Assembly (NCBI GenBank): GCA_021397835.1
Contig: JAJFZO010000230.1
Location: forward strand, 5,574,001-5,638,000
DNA: 64,000 nucleotides
Direction: 5' to 3'
Source of the DNA: Moringa oleifera
Lineage: Eukaryota; Streptophyta; Magnoliopsida; Brassicales; Moringaceae
The stretch's first letter is position 1; every line of letters starts with the position of its first letter. A program made the position numbers and the translations under genes. Below the pieces are notes generated by a model. That model was not told the DNA's origin. It did not search any database and was given only the letters and a program-made list of their open reading frames with translations. Below are positions 1 through 11,835 of this stretch, one piece after another.

Positions 1-939
1 AATAAACAAACAAAACACAAAAGCTTGCCAAATCTTCCAAAGCAAAGTGTTAAAAGCTTTAGCTTTCATTATGCCTATTGCCCGTTTGATGAAATGTCTA
101 TCCATAAACTTTACCCTAACGGTTACAACCTTGATGAGATCCTTTTACACGGTTCCATAAACAAATATTTGCCTAAGGTTTTTGGGTTATTACAAGTACA
201 AAACTTTATTCCATGGCATATGGGCTTTGCCTAATTTTGAGGCAGAAGGAATCAAGCAGCTTTTTTTTTTTTAAACCATAAGAGGCATACTATAATAGTG
301 TAATTAGTGTAATGCCTAGTTGTTGGTGTTGGCACTCAGCCCAAAGAGGTCCAGCCCCACCTTCCTTGCCTGGGTCAGCAGCAGTCAGCTCTTCTTCTTC
401 TTCATCAATATTCCTTACTAATATTAATCTTTGTCACCATTTGATGCAAAGAAAAATGGAAAAATGGGTGATGGGTGTCACTTTCTCGGGAAAATAGTCA
501 CAAGAAAACGTAGTAGAGTCATTGATTCAGCAATGTAATTTTAGTGTTGTTGTTTCAGTTTAAGCAAATTCCTTTCTCTCCACTGATTAAAGAAAGAGAA
601 AAAGTGAGAAAAAAACAAAAGTAAGATGGTCGTGTGATTTAAAAGGAAGGGCCCCATTGGTGTTTCTTCGCTGGTGATCCAAGTATCTATCGAGTAAATC
701 AACGGTGTAGATGCTCAGAAGATCCGACCTAGAGGAATTAATTTATAAGATTATGAGATTCTGATAACAGAGAGCACCCACTGCTCAGTGTTTTTTCATG
801 TAGGAAAGAGGCTTCTCTGCAAGTTTAGTCTCCCCAGCTACTACAGTTCAGTCATGTCTCCTGGTAGGTGAGACTGATAAGAAAGCAGAAAAGCCAGTGT
901 TTGGTTAGGTCAGGTGTTAGTTCTAGATCTCTTATCAGA
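1..939. other. 5' flank of the C2H2/PARP-like gene
   Basis: No gene is recognised here. The short open frames lack codon bias or family resemblance. The stretch from about 540 to 939 precedes a + strand ATG and probably holds the promoter and 5' leader of the next gene. A homopolymer T run lies near 261-272 and a purine-rich block near 590-620. I cannot place a TATA box with confidence. Confidence 0.4.
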
Positions 940-2423
940 ATGGCTATGCCAAGAAACCAGAGGAAACCCACCAAGGAAATGAATCAGAATCAGAACAAGC
1001 AGCCTGAAAAAGCTGAGAAGCCTAATTCCTGGAATGTTCTGAGAGGCATTTTTAACTGTAAGCATATTCAACCACAAGAACAACGGCAGCAGCAGCAGCA
1101 AAAGGAAGAGCAACAGCAACAGAGAAAGCAGAAGCAGAAGCAGGAACAGGCCGTGGAGGAAACTAGCAAGAAGTGCAAGAAACTGAAGTGTTCAGGCTCA
1201 CTGTGCAGCAACACAAAGGTCATGCAGAAGCCAGAGACGGCTTCCCCTGAGCTCCACAGGAAAAGGGCTGCAATGGACACTTCAAGCAGATCCATGAAAG
1301 CTCCTCTGCAGGAGCTCAATGGCAGGGTTGTTGGCTCCACTAATTCATCTCTCTCGGTATCCTCTACTTCCTCCATTGGTGGGTCTTTCAGAGGAATGCC
1401 ATTCAGGAGATTCTCTGGATGTTATGAGTGCAGAATGGTGGTTGATCCTGTTCTTGGATTCACTAGAGACCCTTCTCTCAGGGGCAGCATTTGTTCTTGC
1501 CCTGACTGTGGAGAGATCTTTATGAAACCTGAAAATTTGGAGCTTCATCAAGCTGTTAAACATGCAGGTACTCACTGGCTTCCTATTTCCTTCTTTAATT
1601 TACTGTTCTTAACTCATAATCTGTTTCTTTTAGCCAAGAAAGTGCAAACTCAATCCATCTTCTTTCACTTTTTCCCTTCCTCACAAGTTTTTTCTTACAA
1701 GAATTGGAGTTTAATACAGTTCTGAACTTTCCTTCTCAAATGGGCTCTTCTTCTTTCCACTTAATTACTGTCTCTTTCGCATCAATTTGGTTATGAAATC
1801 TTGCAGTTTCTGAACTGGGAGCAGAGGATACAAGCAAGAACATAGTGGAAATCATATTCCAGTCAAGCTGGTTAAAGAAACAAACCCCAATCTGCCAAAT
1901 TGACCGAATCCTCAAGGTCCACAATACCCAGAAAACCATCTCCAGGTTTGAAGAATACAGAGACTTCATTAAAGCCAAAGCCACGAAGCTCCCCAAGAAG
2001 CACCCACGTTGCATAGCAGACGGCAACGAGCTCCTCAGGTTTCACTGCAGCACCTTCGCATGCTCGCTCGGCGTCAACGGCTCCTCCAACTTGTGCAACT
2101 CCATCCCTCACTGCAACGTCTGCAGCATCATCAAAAACGGCTTCAAGGTCATCCAAGAATCCGACGGAGGGAAAGGGATCTTGACAACGGCCACGAGCGG
2201 CAAAGCCCACGATAAAGCCGGACTTGAAGATGGAAACGACAAGAGAGCAATGCTGGTGTGCAGGGTGATCGCCGGAAGGGTGAAGAAGAGCATGGAAGGA
2301 AGCATGGAGGAGTACGACTCAGTAGCTGGCGCCATTGGAGTTTACTCCAACCTAGATGAGTTGTACGTGTTTAACCCGAAAGCCATCCTGCCTTGCTTTG
2401 TCGTTATCTACAGAGGTTTCTAG
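940..2423 (+). CDS. C2H2-type zinc finger protein with PARP-like C-terminal region
   Basis: This is a two-exon gene: 940-1567 and 1807-2423 join in phase to give 414 residues. The intron is GT-AG, with exon 1 ending after CATGCAG and exon 2 beginning TTTCTGAACTG. The N-terminus is basic with a Q/K-rich tract at about residues 45-70. A single C2H2 finger (CPDC, then HQAVKH, spacing C-X2-C-X12-H-X4-H) lies near residues 186-208. The second exon carries the conserved block of the plant At4g27240/At5g54630-like family, including DGNELLRFHC and a terminal AILPCFVVIYRGF. This region is usually assigned to the PARP catalytic-domain superfamily, although I see no classical H-Y-E triad and catalysis is unproven. 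The ATG at 940 was chosen because the open frame upstream starts only at a GTG and has no family resemblance. The biochemical role is unknown; nuclear nucleic-acid binding is an inference. Confidence 0.9.
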
Positions 2424-5400
2424 TTGGGTTTCATCAACACTTTTCCATTAAAGAACAGCAAGATTTTCTTCTTCTTCGTCTTGTTTGTTTGTGCAGTAAG
2501 ACCTTAAAGCTTCTTCATTGACAGTTTTCTCGTAAGTTTTTACTAACCAGTGAAGCCATTAATGCACTTGGGGGTTCTAACCAGTGACCCGTTTGGCCAA
2601 CCAACACAGCTGGGCATTAATTGCAGACGTTGGGCATATCACTTATGTTATAATAATGTGCGTTTATAAATTATTGGCTACAAAACGGCAACTGGACATG
2701 GTTTTCACAACCTAATAAGTATCCACAAAAGGCGATAAAGTCAGTGGGTCGGGCATAACCCAGAAACCCATTTCTAATAATCTACTCTTAATTATTAGAT
2801 TAAAACTTGATTAGAAGGGTTAATTTCATCTGACGAAAGATCATTTAGTAATTTAAGCTTATGCTTAGCTTAGTAAAATGTAAATTTTATAATTTAAAGT
2901 TACCCTCTCTCTCTAAACAAAGTCTGATTTTTAAAAATTTCTCAAATAACGATTGATCTATTTTTTAAAACAGTTCTAAAAACTTATGGATAATTAATAG
3001 TTGAAATTTAAAAAAAATAACTCATATAAATTTTATATTTGATTTGAAGTTCTTCTTTTAAATTTGAATAAATTGTTACTAATAAATTATTTTTAATATT
3101 TTTAAAAATATGTAATTTTAAAATTCAAAAAATTATAATGTGAAAAAATTTAACTCAAAATTTATTGTAAGAGTATACCATTAATTTTTAAATTTTTTAA
3201 TAAAATTTAATTTGATTTAAATTAATATATTAAGATTTATTTTTAAAAAATAAAAAATAAAAAATATTTTTAAAAAATCAATTTAGTATTAAAATTTTTA
3301 AATTATTAAATACCATAATTTTTTTAAAATAAGTACAATTCAAATCAAATTTCTGTGCAGCATGTTTAAATCTGTAATTAAACCCGTAAGGTTTTGTCGG
3401 TGCAGTACATTTTAAGTCTGCAATTAAACATGGTTTGGTTTTCTCCATGAACTGTGACGTTGAGTTCCAACTTGTTGAACTGCTTGTAATAAACACTTTC
3501 CCAAGTTGCTAGTTGGGTCCTAAAAGCGTGACATGGCCTGTCCTAATCAGCTTCTTCTTCGCTGATCTGTCAGAATTTACTATTTTGTACCTATCAAACA
3601 TCATGGATTCACGGATTCTTTTTTTAATAAAATTTGTACCTATTTGTTTATAAAGGTTGAATTGTTCTAATTCTCAAAATTCAGATTTTTATTTTATTTT
3701 ATTTTATTTTACAAAATATCTCCAAGATTCACCATTTATCTAATTTCATAGGTATCACATGCACTCAAATAAAGTAACAAAAGGGATCAAGATGATCTGA
3801 ATTGGTATTCAGTTTTTTAAACATTTAAAGGGTATTTTTATAATTTAATACATTAATATAAAAAATAAAAAAATCATATAAAAAGATTTAATTAATAATT
3901 TTAATAAATTATTACGTGTTATCATTTTATCAAAAAAGGATATAAATGATACAAATCCTAATAAGAGATATGCTGCTAATCTAACTAAGTACACATCATA
4001 AATACGTGCCACCAAATTTTTTGAAATAAAATTATAATTTTAAAATTTGAGATTCAAATCTAAAACCTTAAATCTCGATAAAGTTTTATAAGTCATAGAG
4101 AAAAATACCATCAACCTCATATAATCGATTTTCTAGTATAGAAACTTGTATTTTTAGCTTAAAAATAAAAATTACATAAAATTAAAATACTTATTTCATG
4201 TTGTTAAATAAATTCTTATATTAAAATAATTATCAAATAAATTTTAATTTATCAATTTGAATTAAATTAGATCCATCAAAAAATTTAAAAATAAAAAATA
4301 TTCTAATTAAGAATATTGCACAACAAAATTAATATCATTAAAATTATAAAAAATAACCTATAATTTAAAAATTACTCAAATTAAAAAAATAAAAAATATA
4401 TAATTTATTTGAGTTATATTTGAGATATTTTAATTATTAAAATATCAATAATTTTTTTATAATTATTTAAATTAATATTTAATTTATTTTTAAAAAATAT
4501 TTAATAACAAGAGTTAAACATCTAAAATTTTATATACTTATTAATTTTTATCTAAATTTCCTTACGATTTTTGATAACAAAGACATTATTAAATTATATA
4601 TTAAAGTTTTTTTACCTGATTTTGTAATTTTTTTTTTACATATCAGACCTCCACCTGCTTAAATTAACATATTAATCAAGATTAATTACATCAACATTTA
4701 CATGTTTGTTATTTGGCATAATTTCCTAGGCCACGTTCTTGATATGTGGGTGTACCACATATATCCATTTTAGATTTTGCACTATCTTTTGCCTAATTCC
4801 ATTGTACTCATTGTTTCATGATTTGGCCTCTCTTGATCTTCGCTAACTATAAAGCTTAAGCATCTCGGTGCATTGACCGCATGGGCTTAACTATCCCCAC
4901 CAATATTAAATTACTAAATATTTATCCCACCCGATAAAATATTTTTTGAAAAACGACCCAACTTTTTTCTAAACTTTGTAGTTTTTTGATATCCAGCGGA
5001 GTTCGAGGTATGCACGTAGGCGCACCTGGTTTAGATTATTAAATTAAGAAGCGTCGTCGTTTTCGGTGATTGGCTTTTGATTGAGATTATGCAATCAAGA
5101 ACTGGCTCGAGCAACCGGTTGGCGAATTGGCGCCAAAAGAAGGGATTCTGTTGTCGCTTTTATGGGAGTACTTTCTCATCGGTCTTTTCAGTCATTGAGA
5201 AGAGCAAAAGGAAGAAAGAACACATGCTCGAAGGGAAAAGCTGGAGAGAGACAGAGAGAGGGGACGGATGATGATATTAAGGCAGGCGGCCAGTGGCGGA
5301 GATGGTGGAGAGAGGGGGCTTGAAGAGGAAGACTGAGGGATATCGGCCTGAGGAAGTGGGGCTCAGCTGGTGAACCCACCCATGTTCCTTTTGTCTGTTG

Positions 5401-6237
5401 GGTCAGGGTCAATGGCCTCAAGGACAGTACAGTGGCCAGGACCATTTTAATTCTCACGAGGGACCCCTTCCAGTGGGACAAAAATGAAATGACAATGATT
5501 GTTGAAGAAATGGTCTTACTAAAATATCCCTTGGAAAAATATAAAAATGTTCCATAAAATTTGACCTTTATCGTTTTTTTATTATTAACTCATTACAGAA
5601 ATAATTATTAAAAAAATAAATTTCAATATCAAAATGATATTTCTCTTCCAATTGGTAAAAGGTTTCCAATTTTGTGCAGTTGATGTCAGTTTGGGAAAAG
5701 AATTATTAAGAAAATAATTTATCACAAAATCTTACTGCAAATAAATAAAATACTTATATTTTCTAAAATAAAGAAATTCTTATACCTCATAAATTAATCT
5801 GTTAAAATATCTGTCAATATAAATAGCTCATTCTCTATTTTACTTTTGGCAAGCTGAGGGACTTAAAAGCATTGCACAAGAATGGAATTGCACCTTATGC
5901 CATAATTTGTTTCCCTGAAAGTGCATCTTATAAATGAGCTCACAAAGTGTACGAAAAGATTTAATCTTTATCATAAAGGCTGTTTACGCAGAGATAATCA
6001 TCTATAATGTTTACCAGAAATGACTTCTACAAAACCTTACAAGTGAAGAAAATCATACTGCAGAGAACTCAGAAACAAAAGCTACTTAAGGTCATTATAA
6101 TTTTGATTCTTCTGTGTCAGCTTTGAATACTCATCAATGTAGCTTTGTCACAAGCAGGGGACATCCTTTCTGCATCAAATTGTCTGGCATACCATGGAAA
6201 AGGACAGAGGGAGAGATAGATGGATCCTTGCCTGTCA
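2424..6237. other. AT-rich intergenic region with a less AT-rich island
   Basis: No supported gene. From 2640 to 4900 the DNA is very AT-rich, with long A/T runs. A more GC-rich island at about 4980-5480 contains purine-rich stretches (GAGAGAGACAGAGAGAGG) and open frames on both strands of under 100 codons that I cannot match to any family. It could be a promoter or leader of an unannotated transcript, or old unique DNA. Confidence 0.4.
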
Positions 6238-7557
6238 TCAGAGGCTGACAAAGGCGTGATCCTGAAGAATGGCTGCTGCTCTTTCCTGCATTAGCCAAGG
6301 CCTTTTTCTTTCCTTCCATTCATCCTGTAAAGAACAAATGTCTGGATAAGTTTATTCTCCTGTTCTGAATATGACTTTATAGGAATTCACTGGTAATCTA
6401 CCACTGCTTTTGGAAACTGAAATCACAAGCAAGAAAAGATTTCCCATGCAGATGAATTCTCTACTTGACATTGAAACAAAAAAAAAATTGGTTCTTTTAT
6501 CATTGCATCTCCTGCATGTCTTATTATTGATCGAAATATTCATTCATCTTCCTGTTTCACTTGGAAATTGGCTAACAGAAAAGTTTATTTCAAAGAGAAC
6601 CTTTTTTTTTTTTTTTTCACTCAGACAGGTACCGACACACCACTGGTAATTATACCATGTTCCATTATTTCTTGGATGCATGATCACAAACCATCTTAAA
6701 TCATGAAAGCATGAGAAAAAGCAGATATTCAGCCCAAATAACCGGCAATGTCGATCATACACAGAAATGTAAACCCACTAATAATATTCAGGAAAACAAC
6801 CATGACTTTCATCAGGTGCTTGGCCTGTAATGTGCAAATGAATGATAGTAATTCTTGAAGCAAGAGCATTTTGTGGGAACAGTATGTACACTCTGTCTTA
6901 ATCTTTTATTTAAACTCTCATTTCTCTACACCCATCAACTTTTACACCTATTAAGGAGAGGAAGATTTGGTTGAAGGGAGAGAATTATGGACACAATCAG
7001 TTATATATTAACTAGAGAAAAAAATAACATACCTATATGCAAGTAGAAGCTGCCACTCAAAGAACCAGCGCAGGTGACTGTTTCAAAGACCTGGACATAA
7101 ACAGAGATTACATTTAATAAAAGAGGATAAAAGATAGGGAATAGATCACAACAGAATCAAAATCCTCGGTTGATATGAATTATATTGAGCTTTATAAAAA
7201 ATTATGGCACATGATAATTTAACAAAACCAATAATTAAAAATTTTAATTTATTTTTATTTTTCTATTAATATTTTAAATTATAAAAATATTATTTTTAAC
7301 TCAATATTAAAATACTCAACATAAATTCAGATCAATAGAATATTGAAATTCATATTAACATTATAAATTACAAATAATATCCTTTTAATTTCTTATAAAA
7401 AATTTCTGCACTATCTCAAATCAAGAGTATTGTAAATTAGAATACCTGTTTAACTCCCGATCAAGAATACATCATTGACCAATAGCTTTTCAGCTTTCTT
7501 TCCTTCCTGCTCGACCATTATTTCTTTTCTCCCAAATGCAGAATACAGTTCATCGTA
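6238..7557 (-). other. Chain of exon-like fragments, possible 3' UTR exons or small unrecognised gene
   Basis: Reading the minus strand, several open segments are flanked by good splice signals. Segment 7557-7450 follows AAAATAG and reads YDELYSAFGRKEIMVEQEGK and onward to a stop. Segment 7090-7033 follows TGTCCAG, reads VFETVTCAGSLSGSFYLHI and ends in a GTATGT donor. Segment 6824-6778 follows TTACAG, joins in phase with the previous one and reaches a stop. Segment 6324-6238 follows TTTACAG and reads DEWKERKRPWLMQERAAAIL and onward to a stop. They cannot all be one frame because each chain ends in a stop. They lie just downstream of the PPR gene on the same strand, so spliced 3' UTR exons or alternative transcripts are the simplest reading. 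No family is recognised. Confidence 0.25.
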
Positions 7558-7923
7558 CTATTTTAAACGGTGAGAAAGAAAATCAAAATCAGATTGAAAC
7601 TGCACTAAAACATAGGATAGGTAGGAATTAGCTTTATGTAAACCAAGTGACAGATGTCTTACCCTATACTTCATTGAATGGTTAAGTATTGAAATCCGAT
7701 TTTGCTTAGTATTGAAATTCTTCCACCAGTCACATTGCAACGCTTCTGGTCTCCATTCTTCTCATTGTACCTATCCAGCCAGTAAGTTCATGGCAGGTCC
7801 TTATCAAACAGCTGGTGCAATACTGTTTGCAGATACTTCCATTATCGATTTGTAACTGTTAAATATTATATAAAAGTGGAACTGCAACTACCATGCACTA
7901 CACTAAAACAGGCCTTTTTAACT

Positions 7924-10020
7924 TTAAATCTCAATCCAGCTCTTCCCAGCTTCTTTTGTGCCCAATTCCTTAGAAGCTTTCCTCACTTTGTCCAAACGAT
8001 CCCACATTCCAAGTGTGGCATAAACATTTGAAAGCATCACATATAAGGAAGGGTCTTGTGGGAAGGACACAAGTAGGCGTTCAGCAATAATACTAACTAG
8101 TTTAGTATTCTTGTGAGTTCCACAGGCTGCAAGCATGGAGCTCCATATAGTTTTATCTGGCTTTAAAGGCATGTTAGCAACTAAATCCTCTGCCTCTTTG
8201 AAATGTCCAGCTTGACCAAGAAGATCAACAATGCAATAGTAATGCTCTAAATGAGGTTCCAGTCCATGTTGAGATTTCATTGATCTAAATATGGTCCATG
8301 CATCTTCAACTAGGCCAGCATGTCTACATGCAGAAAGAACACCTAGAAAGGTCACTTCATTTGGCTTTAACCCAGATTGTATCATCTCATGAAAAAACTT
8401 AATTGCTTCCTCTGCTCTTCCATTCTGCCCACACCCCACAATGATCCCTGTCCAACACACAACATCTCTTTCTACCACAGAGTCAAACAAAGCCAAGGCG
8501 TCCACAATTTTGCCACTTTTCGAGTACATATCAATAAGAGACGTTGTTGTAACCCCTTCTGATTCATATCCACTCTTAATACAGAAAGCATGAACCTGTC
8601 TGCCACTTCCAAGAGATGCTAAACTAGAACAGACTTTCAGGACATTTGATACAACAAACTGATCTATGTCAATGTCCAACTTAACCATATCTGTAAACAG
8701 GGAAAAAGCTAAGGAGTTAAATCCCATTTTAGCACAACTCATTATTAAACCAGACCAAGCTACATTGTCTTTCTTTGGAAGCCTATAGAACAGCCCTAAT
8801 GCATGCTCAATGTTCCCTAGTTTTGCATAGAGATCAACAAGAATGCTTCCAATGACATAATCTAACTCATACCCACTGGTGACAACCAAACCATGCACCT
8901 GGAGCCCAAGTCTCAAATTGAGTAAGTTGATACATACCTTTACAGTGCTACTGAAAGTGTAGGAATCAATACACACACCAGAACTATACATTTGCAAAAG
9001 CAGATCAAGAGCTGCTATATTTTCTTCATTGAAAACATATCCAGAAAGCATAGAATTCCAAAGTGACAGGCTATCATGCATTGATGTATTATAGTGGCAG
9101 CACTGACTGAATAGCTTCACTGCTTCATTTAATGCATTACAATTTGAATACATGTCAACCAGTGCAGACACAATAAAACAGCTGGATTCAAAACCTGACT
9201 TGACGATATAGCAATGACTCTGCTTACCCATAGCTAAGGAACCAAGATAGCTGCAGGCTTTAAGAGCACATGGTAGCGTGAACCCATCAAGCTTAAGTCC
9301 TCTCCTATGCATCATACTAAAAAATTGCAAAGCACGTGGACTTCCATCATCTGCATAGCCAGCGATTATGCTATTCCAAGACACAACATTTGGTTCAGGC
9401 ATTCGACAAAACCAACTCACTGCCTTCTCCATCAAACCTGCCTTACAAAACCCAGAAATGATCGTGTTCCAAGAAGTAGAATTTGCATGCAAAATCTCAC
9501 CGAAAGCTTTCTTCGCATCAGTCAAAGTGCCACATCTAACATACATGTCCAAAAGGGTATTCATCAAAACAACATCATCCCCTAACTTATACCTATATAT
9601 TCTTCCATGTATCAGTCTACCCAGTTCAAGATCACCTACAAGACCGCATGCTTTTAAAACTGCGGAGTACATGAACCCGTTCGGCACCTCCGCTTCAGAA
9701 CCTAACATCTGGGTGAATAATCTGATTGCTTTATCGGGTCTCCCGTTACTCGTATTTGCAGAGACCATTGTGGTCCACGTAACAACATTCCTTTCCGGCA
9801 TTTCATCGAACAATTTCTGCGCATCATTCAAAAAGCCATACTCTACATACATAGCGATTAAATGATTGGCCACGAACACATCATGAGGGAAACCATGTTT
9901 GATCAAATGACAATGAAATGATTCCCCATGCTTAAGAGCTTGAACCTTGCCGCAATGGCGTAGAGCTGCTACTATACGCGTCAAGTCCATTAATGCCCAT
10001 GAATGGCAAGAAGAGTTCAT
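7924..10020 (-). CDS. PLS-class pentatricopeptide repeat protein, E subgroup
   Basis: A single-exon gene of 698 residues, typical for plant PPR genes. PPR repeats run through most of the protein: signature pieces such as NVVTWTTMVSA, NVVSWNSIIAGYA and DVVCWTGIIVGCGQNGRAEE recur at about 35-residue and longer spacing, as expected for alternating P, L and S motifs. The C-terminus carries an E-type extension (GLEPHLEHYYCIVDLLGQAG, then KPDKTIWSSMLAACGTHKN) and stops after AGKSWIEI. There is therefore no DYW deaminase domain. It resembles Arabidopsis At4g08210 (PCMP-E class). Such proteins bind organellar RNA and, in E-class members, usually guide C-to-U editing with a separate deaminase. The RNA target cannot be read from sequence. 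The N-terminus is short, without an obvious long transit peptide, so organelle assignment is uncertain. Confidence 0.93.
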   Translation of the reverse strand: MNSSCHSWALMDLTRIVAALRHCGKVQALKHGESFHCHLIKHGFPHDVFVANHLIAMYVEYGFLNDAQKLFDEMPERNVVTWTTMVSANTSNGRPDKAIRLFTQMLGSEAEVPNGFMYSAVLKACGLVGDLELGRLIHGRIYRYKLGDDVVLMNTLLDMYVRCGTLTDAKKAFGEILHANSTSWNTIISGFCKAGLMEKAVSWFCRMPEPNVVSWNSIIAGYADDGSPRALQFFSMMHRRGLKLDGFTLPCALKACSYLGSLAMGKQSHCYIVKSGFESSCFIVSALVDMYSNCNALNEAVKLFSQCCHYNTSMHDSLSLWNSMLSGYVFNEENIAALDLLLQMYSSGVCIDSYTFSSTVKVCINLLNLRLGLQVHGLVVTSGYELDYVIGSILVDLYAKLGNIEHALGLFYRLPKKDNVAWSGLIMSCAKMGFNSLAFSLFTDMVKLDIDIDQFVVSNVLKVCSSLASLGSGRQVHAFCIKSGYESEGVTTTSLIDMYSKSGKIVDALALFDSVVERDVVCWTGIIVGCGQNGRAEEAIKFFHEMIQSGLKPNEVTFLGVLSACRHAGLVEDAWTIFRSMKSQHGLEPHLEHYYCIVDLLGQAGHFKEAEDLVANMPLKPDKTIWSSMLAACGTHKNTKLVSIIAERLLVSFPQDPSLYVMLSNVYATLGMWDRLDKVRKASKELGTKEAGKSWIEI

Positions 10021-11835
10021 AAATTCGTTTTAAATGACAGCTTTGGTGTCTAAGGAGGCGCCAAAAGTTCGAGGTCATTGAAACAAAAGACTCATACTTA
10101 GAGCAGTGACCACTCCCATGCGGCTAACTGCTAAGTTATCTCTCGTGGTAACTGGCGCTAACATTTTCTGTCATACCATTTAGTAGCTTTTTGGTGGCCG
10201 ATAATGTCAAAATAACTAACAGATAAGTTAAGCAAGAACCACCACTCAATTTTACATTCTAATTTTTAATTTAGATCAAAATAAAGATTATTTTTAAAAA
10301 TTTAAAAATTCTAGGAGTATAATTTGAAAATTGAAAAAAGGAGGGGAAAAAAACGAAACTTATAAAAAAAGATTTTTTTTGTAAGTTTTATTTTCTTCAA
10401 CAAATAATCTTTTTATCCTTAAATTATTCCAAAAATCTTAAAATTTTAAAATAAAATTTAATTTAATCTCAATTAAAAATTTAAATATATATTTAATCAA
10501 TTAATACAATAAAAATTAAAGAATACATTAATATAATTTTTAAATAAATATCAAAATAAATAATGTACTTTTCATTTTTTTAATCAAGTTTCTATACTAT
10601 TTTGAAAATCAATTTTACATATGTTTTTTTTTTTTAATTTAATCCAAATCAAATTTATTTCTAATTTTTATTACAAAAATAATTTAAATTAAAGATCCTG
10701 TATAATAAATTTTGATTTTAAAAATTTTTATAAGTGTAAATAATTATACAAATTATCATTATAAAAAATTATAATTTTTAATATTAAAAATTTATGAAAT
10801 TCTTTTTTGTGATAGTAACTTAAGTACCATTATACAAAATTTTCAATTTGAATAGTCCTATTAAAAAAACTAAAGATAAAAATCGATTTAAATCGAATCA
10901 ATACTTTACATGCAAAATTGACAAAAGAAACTACAAAAATTTAATTAAAAATACAAATAGTATAAAATTAATTTTAATATTTATCATAATTTTTTTATAA
11001 AAAAATTTACGCTTTATATATATACATACACTTAAAAAGAAATTATGAAATTTAAGATGAGTCTACTTAATGGCAAGTTAATACCATCTGGATAATTATA
11101 AATCATGTAGGAGTTGTGCAAGTGACTCTTGGCAAGAGAGAGCTGCTTCTGTTTCCTAAGTTCAGGCCAAGTCTCAAAACTCAAATTAGCAGCTGTATTG
11201 CGGCTAATGGGGCTGTTTATAAGCTAAACAACATTCAAATCAGATTTCTGGAATCACCGACCATAACTAATGAGGTCTTGGACAAGTTTAAATTTCACAT
11301 GATGCATGCAATATCAAGAATATCCAGTGTATATACAAAGACAAATATCTGCTTATACTTCCCAGGTCCAGTTCCCTTCAGGATGAAAACTGCAGAAAAC
11401 TTCAACCTGAAAATTTTCACGAGGAAAATGCTTGAAAATCCTTTGTTTCATCAGAGGTGGCAAGTTCACCAACCTAACTATTTATAATCTATGTACTCAT
11501 TTAGGCACCAAAAGTAAAATAGTTCTTGCACCTAGGACTGCCTATTAATCCTTCAATTCTGGATATTGAAAAACTTTAACCGTGCCAGGAAAAGGAAAAA
11601 AGAAAAAAGCACCTAAAATCCTTCACACCAAGTGAATGTGGGACAAGGAATTCCTTGCACGATCAAAATCGGGAGACCTCCAACTCACCTACAGAACTGC
11701 ATTGTCTGTTTGCAGGTTATGCAGCACTTGCCAAAAATGGAGGACTACAAGATGAGTAGCGAAAGCTGAAACATTTTGCTAGGTGAATATGATGGAGGAC
11801 AGACAGCCAGTGAAGCTCCTGCTGCCAGCAATTTT
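10021..11835. other. AT-rich gap and probable 3' UTR of the O-fucosyltransferase gene
   Basis: From 10200 to 11090 the DNA is AT-rich with no gene. From about 11100 to 11835 the composition becomes gene-like; this is directly downstream of the minus-strand O-fucosyltransferase stop and is probably its 3' UTR. The open frame on + at 11116-11487 has no recognisable family and is treated as chance. Confidence 0.4.

Noticed and set aside
1068..1376. A minus frame with poly-cysteine
   Set aside because: It is the antisense reading of the glutamine codons in the C2H2 gene.
9368..9865. A 165-codon + strand frame
   Set aside because: It is antisense to the PPR gene and has no independent support.
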